From Melioribacteraceae bacterium (lineage in GTDB: Bacteria > Bacteroidota > Ignavibacteria > Ignavibacteriales > Melioribacteraceae): 64,000 nt of DNA. The stretch is from the NCBI GenBank assembly GCA_019638015.1, contig JAHBUP010000001.1, positions 1,830,424 through 1,894,423 on the forward strand, written 5' to 3'. The position numbers and the translations under genes were made by a program. Positions 35,523 to 44,488 of the stretch are shown here, one piece after another. The number at the start of each line of letters is the position of its first letter. The stretch's first letter is position 1. The notes below the pieces were generated by a model, which was not told the origin of the DNA, made no database searches, and saw only the letters and a list, made by a program, of their open reading frames with translations.

Positions 35523-36755
35523 ATGAGCTTTGAATGGATTTTATTAATAGTATTACTTGCACTAAGTGGTTTTTTCTCCGCATCAGAAATTGCCTTTTTG
35601 CGTGGAAACAAAATTAAAATAGAACTTTGGGCGAGGAATAATAATCTTTTGGCTCTGAATGCAAAATATTTTCTTAAGAATCCGGATATATTCTTTTCAA
35701 CTATTCTTATTTCAAATAATCTTGTTAATATATCATTCGCATCCTTATGCTCAATTATACTTATTAAAAATTTTGGCTTTGAAGAAATCTCAATACTAAT
35801 TATCTCAACGGTCCTTTTACTATTATTTGGAGAACTTATTCCAAAGTATTTTGCGTCAGAATTGGCTGATAGATTATTACTAGCATCATCAATTCCATTA
35901 AGATTTGTTTCAATTATGCTTTTCCCATTTGTTAAAATTGCTTCAGGGCTCTCAATTATTATAAGCCGGACTAGTCAGAAAGAACAGAGCGAGATATTGA
36001 ATTTAATTGATAAGGAAGATTTGCAGAATTTAATTGATGAAAGCTCCGAAGCGGGTACGATGGATGAAGATCAATCAGAGATTATTTCTAGAGTGATTGA
36101 AATTAAGGAACAGCGCGTGTATGAGGCAATGACTCCAAGGACGGATGTAGTGGGCATAGAAATATCAAATACGATGGATGAAGTGACTAAAGTATTAATT
36201 GAATCGGGTTATTCTAAACTACCGGTTTATGAGGAGAATCTTGATAATATTAAAGGATGGATTTACTCAAAAGATATATTTAAAAATCCGAAAGATTTAG
36301 CCTCAATTATTCGTGAAGCATCATTTGTACCCGAAACCAAAAAAAGTTTGGAAATGCTTAATGAGTTTTTAGAAAAACAATTCTTTTTAGCAATTGTGGT
36401 GGACGAATTTGGCGGTACCGCTGGAATTATAACTATGGAAGATTTGATTGAGGAATTATTTGGCGAGATTCGAGATGAATATGATGTAGCCGATGAATCT
36501 TTTGTTAAGCAAATCGATAAGAAAACATTTGTTATTAGCGGTAAAATTGAAATTGATTATCTGAACGATGAACATGAATTTTCAATCCCAGAGGGGGATT
36601 ATTCGACGATAGCCGGTTATATAACTTACAAAATTGGAAGAATCCCAATTAAAGGGGAAACTCTTAAGATTGACAATCTCACAGTTCTAATATTAAAATC
36701 GGATAAAACTAAAATTAATTTATGTAAAGTTATTAGAGAACAAGAAATGGAATAA
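35523..36755 (+). CDS. CNNM/CorC-type hemolysin-family membrane protein
   Basis: A 410-residue protein of the HlyC/CorC (TlyC) family. The N-terminal DUF21 membrane domain (residues 1-170, LALSGFFSASEIAFLRGNKIK and the LILLFGELIPKYFA-like LLLFGELIPKYFA) is followed by two CBS domains (about 190-310, MTPRTDVVGIE and VVDEFGGTAGIITMEDLIEELFGEI) and a CorC/HlyC C-terminal domain. Relatives take part in magnesium or cobalt export. It lies in the plus-strand run after the UbiA-type gene, 20 bases away, and 8 bases before a rhodanese gene. Confidence 0.9.
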   Translation: MSFEWILLIVLLALSGFFSASEIAFLRGNKIKIELWARNNNLLALNAKYFLKNPDIFFSTILISNNLVNISFASLCSIILIKNFGFEEISILIISTVLLLLFGELIPKYFASELADRLLLASSIPLRFVSIMLFPFVKIASGLSIIISRTSQKEQSEILNLIDKEDLQNLIDESSEAGTMDEDQSEIISRVIEIKEQRVYEAMTPRTDVVGIEISNTMDEVTKVLIESGYSKLPVYEENLDNIKGWIYSKDIFKNPKDLASIIREASFVPETKKSLEMLNEFLEKQFFLAIVVDEFGGTAGIITMEDLIEELFGEIRDEYDVADESFVKQIDKKTFVISGKIEIDYLNDEHEFSIPEGDYSTIAGYITYKIGRIPIKGETLKIDNLTVLILKSDKTKINLCKVIREQEME

Positions 36756-36762
36756 TTAAAGA

Positions 36763-37116
36763 ATGAGTATACTTAAATCCTTTTTCCAAAAGAGTAATCT
36801 CCCTTTTCAAAATCTAGAATCTGAGGATTTTGAAAAAATGATAAATGAAACAAAAGATGCTGTCCTTTTGGATGTTCGTACTTTAGAAGAATATTCTGAA
36901 GTACGTTTAAATAAATCAAAATTGATAGATATATATAAACCAAATTTTCTTCAGCTAATTGATGAGCTGGATAGAAATAAAAATTATTTCGTTTATTGTC
37001 GTAGCGGCAGCAGAAGTAAAACAGCATGTGTACAAATGAGTAAAATGGAGTTTAAGAATCTTTATAATTTAGCGAATGGAATAATTGACTGGCACGGTGA
37101 AGTTGAGCGAGGATGA
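36763..37116 (+). CDS. Rhodanese-domain protein
   Basis: A 117-residue single-domain rhodanese. LLDVRTLEEYSEVRLNKSKLIDI is the first signature, and YFVYCRSGSRSKTA is the catalytic loop with C89 in CRSGSRS. It would transfer sulfane sulfur, for example in tRNA thiolation or cyanide or persulfide handling. The 3' end overlaps the start region of the DCC-family gene by up to 32 bases, so the two are probably coupled. No signal peptide, so cytoplasmic. Confidence 0.88.
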   Translation: MSILKSFFQKSNLPFQNLESEDFEKMINETKDAVLLDVRTLEEYSEVRLNKSKLIDIYKPNFLQLIDELDRNKNYFVYCRSGSRSKTACVQMSKMEFKNLYNLANGIIDWHGEVERG

Positions 37117-37522
37117 CAATCTAAACAATATAGATTCAGTTCTTATCTTTGATGGTGACTGCGCATTTTGCAATTCATGTGTTAACCTTTTATTGAGGCT
37201 GGATAAAAATAAAAAGCTAAGATTTACTTCCTCTAAATCCAACTTTGTTAAATCAATTGAGAGGAGGTATTCTGTTAATCCAAATAAAGATAATTCAATA
37301 ATCTTCATTAACAAGTCTTTTTTATATTACCGATCCGATGCAATTATAAAAATATTAAGAGTCATCGGATTCAATAAATTTACCGTCGGTATTCTGAAAC
37401 TTATACCAAAATTTATCCGCGATGCGGGTTATAATTTTGTCGCTAAGCACAGATATATTTTCACTAAAAATATTGTTTGTAAATTCCCTAATGATGAGGA
37501 TAAACTAAGATTTATTAATTAG
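37085..37522 (+). CDS. DCC-family (DUF393) thiol-disulfide-like protein
   Basis: A protein of up to 145 residues with VLIFDGDCAFCNSCVNLLLRLD, the DxxCxxC motif (DGDCAFCNSC) of DUF393, and SDAIIKILRVIG and KLIPKFIRDAGYNFVAKHRY in family order. These proteins have a thioredoxin-like fold and are presumed oxidoreductases. The start is uncertain: TTG 37085, GTG 37097 and TTG 37103 are all in frame and all lie inside the end of the rhodanese gene. Pairing with a rhodanese suggests a sulfur or redox role. Confidence 0.8.
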   Translation: MTGTVKLSEDDNLNNIDSVLIFDGDCAFCNSCVNLLLRLDKNKKLRFTSSKSNFVKSIERRYSVNPNKDNSIIFINKSFLYYRSDAIIKILRVIGFNKFTVGILKLIPKFIRDAGYNFVAKHRYIFTKNIVCKFPNDEDKLRFIN

Positions 37523-37543
37523 AATTTAATTATAGGATGCTAA

Positions 37544-38698
<1,155 letters not shown>

Positions 38699-38699
38699 A

Positions 38700-39011
38700 A
38701 TGGATATTTTGTTAGCAATGGCACCACCACCTGGCGGAGACGGCGGCGGCGGAAGTATGATTAGCACATTAATAATGTTCGCTTCAATCTTTGCTATTTT
38801 TTATTTTATGATTATTAGACCCCAGAAGAAAAGAGCAAAAGAAAGAGAAGCTCTTTTATCAGCTATACAAAAAGGGGATAAAATTATTACCAGTAGTGGA
38901 ATTTATGCCACAGTTGCCGGTCTTGAAGAAAAAACTGTCCTTTTAGATGTCGGTAATAATGTCAAAATAAAATTTGACCGTTCCGCTGTAGCTTCTGTTA
39001 TAAAAGAATAA
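38700..39011 (+). CDS. yajC: Preprotein translocase subunit YajC
   Basis: A 103-residue protein with one transmembrane helix (residues about 22-42, ISTLIMFASIFAIFYFMII) followed directly by RPQKKRAKE and a basic-acidic domain with GDKIITSSGIYATV, the YajC signature. It associates with SecDF at the inner membrane. The N-terminus has a glycine-rich segment before the helix. GAGGAG of the upstream gene end serves as ribosome binding site. secDF is not adjacent here; a terminator follows. Confidence 0.94.
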   Translation: MDILLAMAPPPGGDGGGGSMISTLIMFASIFAIFYFMIIRPQKKRAKEREALLSAIQKGDKIITSSGIYATVAGLEEKTVLLDVGNNVKIKFDRSAVASVIKE

Positions 39012-39052
39012 ATAACTACAAACTAATACTGTTATATCTCGGTTTTATATGA

Positions 39053-39086
39053 GAAAATGAGTCTGTTTTAGTGCAGACTCATTTTC
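39053..39086. terminator. Bidirectional-looking hairpin after yajC
   Basis: A perfect 13-bp stem, GAAAATGAGTCTG (39053-39065) with CAGACTCATTTTC (39074-39086), and an eight-base loop. The T content lies inside the stem end, so it can act as an intrinsic terminator for tgt-yajC. Confidence 0.8.
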
Positions 39087-39114
39087 AATTTAATCTCAAC
39101 AAATCTAGCTACCA

Positions 39115-39927
39115 ATGAAAAATTTTACAAAACATAATTTCTTGAATCTTGAGAAGAAATATTCGGAGTACAAGACTTCATTGGTAGTATTAAATTTTTT
39201 GAGTGAATCGGGCAAAACCAAAAGTAGCTCACCGGAATCAAAGATTATCAAATCATCTTATAAACTTTCCAAATTTGATGAGGAGATGAATAGAGAAGCT
39301 TGTTATGATTTTGGTATTGCTACATTACATCAAACAATAGCCAGTAAAAATTCTACAAAGATAATTGATAATATCTCCTCTCAACTTGTTGATAAAAAAC
39401 TTCCAATCATTATTGCACCATCAGATGAATTATCTCTACCGTTAACTAAAAATATTTTAAAAGAATATTCTAATTCTTGCATAGTACTAAGCTCGAAATT
39501 CAACCCGCTTTTATTATCTGATAAACTTAATAAAGGTAAAACCCGGGCAAAATTATTACATGTGGGAGGAAGGAATTTTTCAAAGTTAGAACTTGAGCAG
39601 CTTCGTGGGGAAGAAGTAACTTTCTTTTTATCGAGAGAAATCAGGCTGGGGATGTATCAAAACAATTGGGCACAGCTCATTGCAAATAATTTGACAGGTA
39701 AAGTGTTTATCTATCTTGATGTATCGGTTTTTGATCCTTCAGTTCTTGCCTCATCAAAAGAACCTGGAGGATTATTCTGGGATGAAACTCTCAATTTATT
39801 AAAGATAATAATTCAGGATAAAAGTATTTCCGGTATTGTACTCACAGGGTATTCTTCAGGTGGTATTGATCAAATTTCCGCATATCTAATCTCAAAATTG
39901 ATTTATAAAATCATCTCATATTTGTAG
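39115..39927 (+). CDS. Arginase/agmatinase-fold protein lacking metal ligands (pseudoenzyme)
   Basis: A 270-residue protein that follows the ureohydrolase layout without its active site. Where arginases have the GGDHS/GGEHS motif this has APSDELSL (residues 101-108); where they have DAHxD it has SSKFN (126-130); and where they have SFDVDxxDP it has YLDVSVFDPS, so only D202 and D207 remain and the second ligand is S204. PGGLFWDE keeps the PGG that follows in the family. The fold can be recognised, but hydrolysis with two manganese ions cannot be expected. It stands alone between two terminators and nfeD. Possible scaffold or binding role; unknown. A fold assignment by structure prediction would settle it. 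Confidence 0.6.
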   Translation: MKNFTKHNFLNLEKKYSEYKTSLVVLNFLSESGKTKSSSPESKIIKSSYKLSKFDEEMNREACYDFGIATLHQTIASKNSTKIIDNISSQLVDKKLPIIIAPSDELSLPLTKNILKEYSNSCIVLSSKFNPLLLSDKLNKGKTRAKLLHVGGRNFSKLELEQLRGEEVTFFLSREIRLGMYQNNWAQLIANNLTGKVFIYLDVSVFDPSVLASSKEPGGLFWDETLNLLKIIIQDKSISGIVLTGYSSGGIDQISAYLISKLIYKIISYL

Positions 39928-40000
39928 AAATACGCTGCATTTCGCTAAAACTTAAGCTAAATTTGAATCGTCGTAATTGTTACAACTTTCGGAGGGTAAA

Positions 40001-41314
40001 TTGAAACGAATATTTTTATTATTAATTCTACTAGCATTTTGTAAAGTTGATGCTCAAAATTCTATTTATTATGCAAATATTGAAGGGGATATTGATTTAG
40101 GTCTAGCGCCCTATGTTAGGAGAGTGATTAAGGAAGCTGAGAAAAATTTTGCTCAAGCAATTATATTCCGGATTAATACATTTGGCGGAAGAGTTGATGC
40201 CGCAACTCAAATAAAAGACGCTATTCTAAATTCAAAAATAACAACTGTTGCATTTGTGGATAAGAGAGCAATATCAGCCGGAGCATTAATTACTCTCTCA
40301 TGTGAAAAAATTGTTATGGTTCCCGGCGCATCTATGGGAGCCAGCACAGTGGTGGATCAAGCAGGGCAGAAACAATCTGAAAAGTACCAATCATACATGC
40401 GCTCAGAGATGAGAGCTACCGCTGAAAAGAATAAAAGAAGAACTGATATTGCTCAGGGTATGGTTGATGAAAAAATAATTGTGCCCGATTTGCAAGACGA
40501 CAGTACTAAATTAATTACTCTCACTTCGGAAGAAGCATTAAAATATGGTATGGCAGATACGGTTTTAACTTCCATGAGCGCTGTACAGGAATACTTAAAT
40601 TTGGAAGAAGCTGATATGATTACGCTCGAATCCAATTGGTCAGAGGATTTAGTAAGATTTATTAATAATCCAATAATTTCATCCTTATTAATTATGATTG
40701 GTTTGATTGGTTTATATACCGAAATTAAAACGCCTGGATGGGGATTGCCTGGAACTGCCGGAGTTATTGCATTAGCTCTGTTTTTTGGAACAGGATATAT
40801 TTTAGAAATTGCTTCGGTACTCGAAATTATATTATTTGTCGTGGGCGTTGCATTACTTCTTGTTGAACTTTTCTTTATTCCCGGATTTGGGATTTTTGGT
40901 ATTGCGGGAATTGTATTAATGATAGGCAGTTTATTTCTCGGATTATTAGGGGATTTCAAAATGCTTGAGATGGAATCAATTTATTTTGCGATTATTCAAC
41001 TCGGTTCAACATTTGTGGCAACAGTTATTACCGCTTATCTTCTTTCAAAAATATTGCCTAAAACAGAAATGTGGAATAAAATGATTCTCAATGATAATAT
41101 TGTAGCCAAATCTGGTTATGCCTCTGTCCCAGATCTAAGTCATTTAATTGGGGTTGAAGGTACGGCATTCACCGATTTGAGACCTTCCGGCACGGCGATG
41201 TTAAATGGTCAACGAATCGATGTTGTTTCTGAAGGTAATTTTATAAATCGGGATTCTTCTATTTATGTGAAAGCTATTGAGGGTTCAAAAGTAGTTGTTG
41301 ATGTGAAGAAATAA
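40001..41314 (+). CDS. NfeD-family membrane serine protease
   Basis: A 437-residue protein with a signal peptide (LKRIFLLLILLAF), a ClpP-class protease domain and a C-terminal NfeD module. RAISAGALITLSCEKIVM holds the nucleophilic serine in SAGA and a conserved lysine follows around residues 150-155. About four transmembrane helices (residues 225-345) and an OB-like domain with VDVVSEGNFINRDS at the end complete the long NfeD form. TTG 40001, preceded by GGAGGG, is chosen over a TTG 24 bases upstream. It degrades membrane-associated targets such as stomatin-like proteins in other organisms. Confidence 0.9.
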   Translation: MKRIFLLLILLAFCKVDAQNSIYYANIEGDIDLGLAPYVRRVIKEAEKNFAQAIIFRINTFGGRVDAATQIKDAILNSKITTVAFVDKRAISAGALITLSCEKIVMVPGASMGASTVVDQAGQKQSEKYQSYMRSEMRATAEKNKRRTDIAQGMVDEKIIVPDLQDDSTKLITLTSEEALKYGMADTVLTSMSAVQEYLNLEEADMITLESNWSEDLVRFINNPIISSLLIMIGLIGLYTEIKTPGWGLPGTAGVIALALFFGTGYILEIASVLEIILFVVGVALLLVELFFIPGFGIFGIAGIVLMIGSLFLGLLGDFKMLEMESIYFAIIQLGSTFVATVITAYLLSKILPKTEMWNKMILNDNIVAKSGYASVPDLSHLIGVEGTAFTDLRPSGTAMLNGQRIDVVSEGNFINRDSSIYVKAIEGSKVVVDVKK

Positions 41315-41319
41315 AAAAA

Positions 41320-41338
41320 GCGGGGAGTAAATCCCCGC
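41320..41338 (-). terminator. Terminator for the lipoprotein gene (minus strand)
   Basis: GCGGGGA (41320-41326) and TCCCCGC (41332-41338) pair across five bases. On the minus strand the stem is followed by seven T residues, so it mainly serves the DUF6263-like gene; plus-strand nfeD transcripts meet the hairpin without a T run. Confidence 0.85.
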
Positions 41339-41345
41339 CCGCTAA

Positions 41346-42395
41346 TTAAATAAGCTCTACAAGATTTTTATTTATTGTAACTTCTTTACGTTTAGATTTT
41401 TCCATTTTCTGAAGCGCGTTTGGAGCATTCAGTTCAAGATTAAGTTCTAATTTAGTGGTAGTTTCGCTTCTAAATAATCTACCACTCTCAATACCAAAGA
41501 AAATATTGCCGCCGCCAGTTACTTTAGGGTCATCAAATTTATACGTCATCCCATTTTCTTTACCCTCTTTCTCACCTTTCGAAATTGTTGATAATACAGC
41601 TTTTATTTTTGCCGTTGGCTCATCATTTACCACTACGAAATCTTCAACCAAAAATTTAGCGGTATTTGTTGTTTCGAATACGGCTATACGGGATGGGTAC
41701 GATTTCTCCCATGTTGAGTTTTTAAGAATTGGTTCGGTACCAAACTCTCTAAAGATTAATTGGGTTACAGGACGAATTGCCGACTCACCGAAATTTTTTG
41801 CCAACGCAATAATTTGATCGGGTGTGAGTTCTTGTTTCTGTGGACTGAGATTATTCAATTTCTCAACAATTTTATCTAACCGGCTTACTTCAATAATTTC
41901 ACCTCTAGGATTTATTCTGATTCGGAACGGCTGATTAGTTATTGATTCATACTCAATAAATTTTTGCTTTTCCTCGGTGCTGTTCTCTTTCTTTGAATTA
42001 TAATTAATTTTTTGATTATCAATAGTTGCGTTAAGAACAATTGAACTAATTGTAGTATTAATCTCTGCAATTTTATCCTGGTCAACATCAATTACTTCAA
42101 AATCGAATATGTATGCCACTTTTTGTTCGGCTTCCGACTTGGCGGAAGTATCAGCCAAAATTTCTTGAAGAGAAGAAGTAGTGGTTGTGAGTCGATAACT
42201 GAATTTATCCCCTTTGTTAAAGCTATAATTCAAATTTACTTTTTGATCTTTAAGATCAGCCGATTCTAATTTAGCAACCGATTCTTCCGATGATAACATG
42301 GTGTTAATTTTTTCATTATTCTTTTCTCCACCACCGCACGAAATAATAAGTACAGCTACGATTACGTAAAGAAAATACCTTATACTATAATTCAT
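41346..42395 (-). CDS. Lipoprotein, DUF6263-like
   Basis: A 349-residue exported lipoprotein. The signal ends in LIISC with lipidated C20 followed by GGGEKN. The mature protein begins with a low-complexity charged spacer, then LNYSFNKGDKFSYRLTTTTSS and a long beta-rich region with FRIRINPRGEIIEVS. This pattern fits DUF6263 proteins, which are of unknown function. It ends the minus-strand run that starts at psd, after ndk. Confidence 0.6.
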   Translation of the reverse strand: MNYSIRYFLYVIVAVLIISCGGGEKNNEKINTMLSSEESVAKLESADLKDQKVNLNYSFNKGDKFSYRLTTTTSSLQEILADTSAKSEAEQKVAYIFDFEVIDVDQDKIAEINTTISSIVLNATIDNQKINYNSKKENSTEEKQKFIEYESITNQPFRIRINPRGEIIEVSRLDKIVEKLNNLSPQKQELTPDQIIALAKNFGESAIRPVTQLIFREFGTEPILKNSTWEKSYPSRIAVFETTNTAKFLVEDFVVVNDEPTAKIKAVLSTISKGEKEGKENGMTYKFDDPKVTGGGNIFFGIESGRLFRSETTTKLELNLELNAPNALQKMEKSKRKEVTINKNLVELI

Positions 42396-42437
42396 TTTAG
42401 TCTCTTTTTTAATTTATGATTTCCGGAAATACCGGAT

Positions 42438-42875
42438 TTATTTCCAGCCGTTAATTTCAAGCAATTCTTTTCTTGAAAAGAAATGAGATATTTCTTTAGC
42501 TGCGTTTTCATTGCTATCGGAACCATGAACGATATTTTCTTGAATGCTCTCGGCGTAAAGTTTTCTAATTGTACCTTCTGCTGCTTTTTGGGGATCTGTA
42601 GCTCCAATCAAAGTTCTGAAATCTTCAACGGCGTTATCCTTTTCAAGTACGATTGGCACGCATGGACCCGACGTCATATAATCAATCAATTCATTAAAAA
42701 ATGGTCTCTCTTTATGAATTTCATAAAATCCTTTTGCCGAATCAACTGTTAGATGTACCATCTTCAATCCAATAATTTTAAATCCGGCATCTTGCATCTG
42801 AGAAATTACTTTACCAATAAGATTCTTACGAACACAATCCGGTTTTAGAATTGCAAGTGTTCTGTTATTCAACAT
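42438..42875 (-). CDS. ndk: Nucleoside diphosphate kinase
   Basis: A complete 145-residue Ndk. [16 protein letters not shown] opens the protein, and [20 protein letters not shown] carries the catalytic histidine (H118) in the NxxHGSDS signature. It equalises nucleoside triphosphate pools with ATP through a phosphohistidine. The gene lies 27 bases after sucD on the same strand. Both enzymes handle NDP/NTP with succinyl-CoA synthetase, a pairing seen in other bacteria and mitochondria where Ndk binds succinyl-CoA synthetase. Confidence 0.96.
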   Translation of the reverse strand: MLNNRTLAILKPDCVRKNLIGKVISQMQDAGFKIIGLKMVHLTVDSAKGFYEIHKERPFFNELIDYMTSGPCVPIVLEKDNAVEDFRTLIGATDPQKAAEGTIRKLYAESIQENIVHGSDSNENAAKEISHFFSRKELLEINGWK

Positions 42876-42902
42876 TTGTCTCCTTATAAATTATTTATTA
42901 GT

Positions 42903-43901
42903 CTACTTTTTCTTTTTCTTGATAACTGCTTTTTTGACAATTTTTTTAACTGCCTTTTTAGCGGGAGCTTTAACAATTTTTTTTGCCTTAGTTTTTATTG
43001 CCGGTTTTACTTTTACAGATTTAATTTTATCAAAAGCTTTTTTCATAGTGATACCAATTTCGGCCGGACTTTCAACTACACTTATGCCTGCTTTTTTCAT
43101 AGCGGCCATTTTCTCGGATGCGGTTCCTTTTCCTCCTGAAATGATAGCGCCTGCGTGTCCCATTCTTCTTCCTGGAGGTGCTGTTCTGCCCGCAATAAAT
43201 CCAACAACCGGTTTTTTAACATTCTTTTTAATAAATAGAGCGGCTTCTTCTTCCGCGCTTCCTCCAATTTCTCCAATCATCACAATTCCATCTGTGCCCG
43301 GGTCATCATTAAAAAACTTAATAATATCAATGAATCGTGAGCCTATTACCGGATCACCGCCAATTCCCACACATGTTGATTGTCCAATTCCAAGATCGGT
43401 TAACTGCTTAACTGCTTCATAGGTTAATGTTCCGCTCCGGCTAACAACACCGACTTTCCCTTGCTTGTGTATAAATCCGGGCATAATACCAATTTTTGCC
43501 TTACCGGGAGAAATTAATCCGGGGCAGTTGGGTCCAATCAATACTACATTTTTTGATTTTACTACATTATAAACGGCAATCATATCTTTAGATGGAATAC
43601 CTTCAGTGATACATACAATTAACTTGATACCGGCATTAGCGGCTTCTAAAATTGCGTCGGCGGCAAATGAAGGGGGAACAAATATAGCCGATGCTTCGGC
43701 CTTCGCGGATTTAACCGCGTCTGCAACGGTATTAAATATTGGTATGTTAGTTCCTTCGAATTTTTGACCTCCTTTGCCAGGTGTAATTCCACCAATTACA
43801 TTAGTGCCATACTCAATCATTTGTTTTGTATGAAAGGAGCCTTCGCTTCCGGTTATACCCTGTACAACAACTCTAGTTTTCTTATCTAGCAGAATACTCA
43901 T
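42903..43901 (-). CDS. sucD: Succinyl-CoA synthetase alpha chain with lysine-rich C-terminal tail
   Basis: The first 295 residues are an ordinary Suc[21 protein letters not shown] (about 8-27), [15 protein letters not shown], and [18 protein letters not shown] with the phosphorylated histidine H247. The protein then continues for a 37-residue tail (residues 296-332, coding bases 42906-43016) in which 18 residues are lysine, with alternating A, V, I and P, like a histone H1-type tail. E. coli SucD ends at 289. The beta chain gene (sucC) is not adjacent. Forms succinyl-CoA with ATP or GTP. Confidence 0.93.
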   Translation of the reverse strand: MSILLDKKTRVVVQGITGSEGSFHTKQMIEYGTNVIGGITPGKGGQKFEGTNIPIFNTVADAVKSAKAEASAIFVPPSFAADAILEAANAGIKLIVCITEGIPSKDMIAVYNVVKSKNVVLIGPNCPGLISPGKAKIGIMPGFIHKQGKVGVVSRSGTLTYEAVKQLTDLGIGQSTCVGIGGDPVIGSRFIDIIKFFNDDPGTDGIVMIGEIGGSAEEEAALFIKKNVKKPVVGFIAGRTAPPGRRMGHAGAIISGGKGTASEKMAAMKKAGISVVESPAEIGITMKKAFDKIKSVKVKPAIKTKAKKIVKAPAKKAVKKIVKKAVIKKKKK

Positions 43902-44005
43902 TTTATTTCCCGGTTTAATTTCAAATTTCGTTTAGGCAAAATTAAGAAAGGATTAACAAACTTACTTTAGAAAAATGAAATAGTTGGAATGAGGATATTG
44001 ACGAC

Positions 44006-44488
44006 TCATTTTATCTTGAAAGAGAAAGAATCTATGGCCCTTTGGGTAGCTAAAATTCCATCAAGATGATCATATTCATGTTGAAGTAGCTCAGATTCAC
44101 TATCCTGCAAATCTATTGAACAGTGTTGCCATTTTTCATTATAGTAAGATAGCGTGCATTTTTTATATCGCATTACTTTTACAAGCAGATTTGGAAAAGA
44201 TAGGCAGTCATCCCAAACTTCAAATGTTTCTTCGCTGAAATTGGATAGAGTTGGATTTATTATAATTAGTTCTTTACCAAAAATATTCGCGAAAATTAAT
44301 CTCTTTAACACTCCAATTTGGGGAGCGGCTATAGCTCTTCCAAATCCAAAAGCAATGTTGCATTCCTTCAAAACCGCTTTTAAATCTTGAGCAGTACTGA
44401 TAGCAAAATCTATTTCATTTTCGGTGAATGGTTCGGAAACCTTATGAAGAACAGGATCACCTAGCTTTAATAATTTTTCAATGGCCAC
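44006..44488 (-). CDS. Peptide deformylase-like protein with altered motif II
   Basis: A 160-residue protein with the three deformylase motifs in order: GFGRAIAAPQIG (motif I, GxGxAAPQ), WDDCLSFPN where EGCLS is usual (motif II, cysteine kept, EG replaced by DD), and LLQHEYDHLDG (motif III, HExDH kept). The three metal ligands are thus all present. The change beside the cysteine is unusual and could mean altered substrate handling. It overlaps gatA by 11 bases. Canonical deformylases precede fmt; here there is no fmt nearby. Either a divergent Def or a paralogue. Confidence 0.75.
   Translation of the reverse strand: MAIEKLLKLGDPVLHKVSEPFTENEIDFAISTAQDLKAVLKECNIAFGFGRAIAAPQIGVLKRLIFANIFGKELIIINPTLSNFSEETFEVWDDCLSFPNLLVKVMRYKKCTLSYYNEKWQHCSIDLQDSESELLQHEYDHLDGILATQRAIDSFSFKIK

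Noticed and set aside
40453..40959. A 168-codon minus-strand frame opposite nfeD
   Set aside because: Mirror of a hydrophobic coding region with no ribosome binding site or family match.
41320..41338. Shared bidirectional terminator for nfeD and the lipoprotein gene
   Set aside because: Only the minus strand has a T run after the stem, so it is assigned to the minus strand.
42919..43422. A 167-codon plus-strand frame opposite sucD
   Set aside because: It is the complement of a lysine- and glycine-rich gene; it is proline/isoleucine-rich in a non-protein manner and lies fully within sucD.
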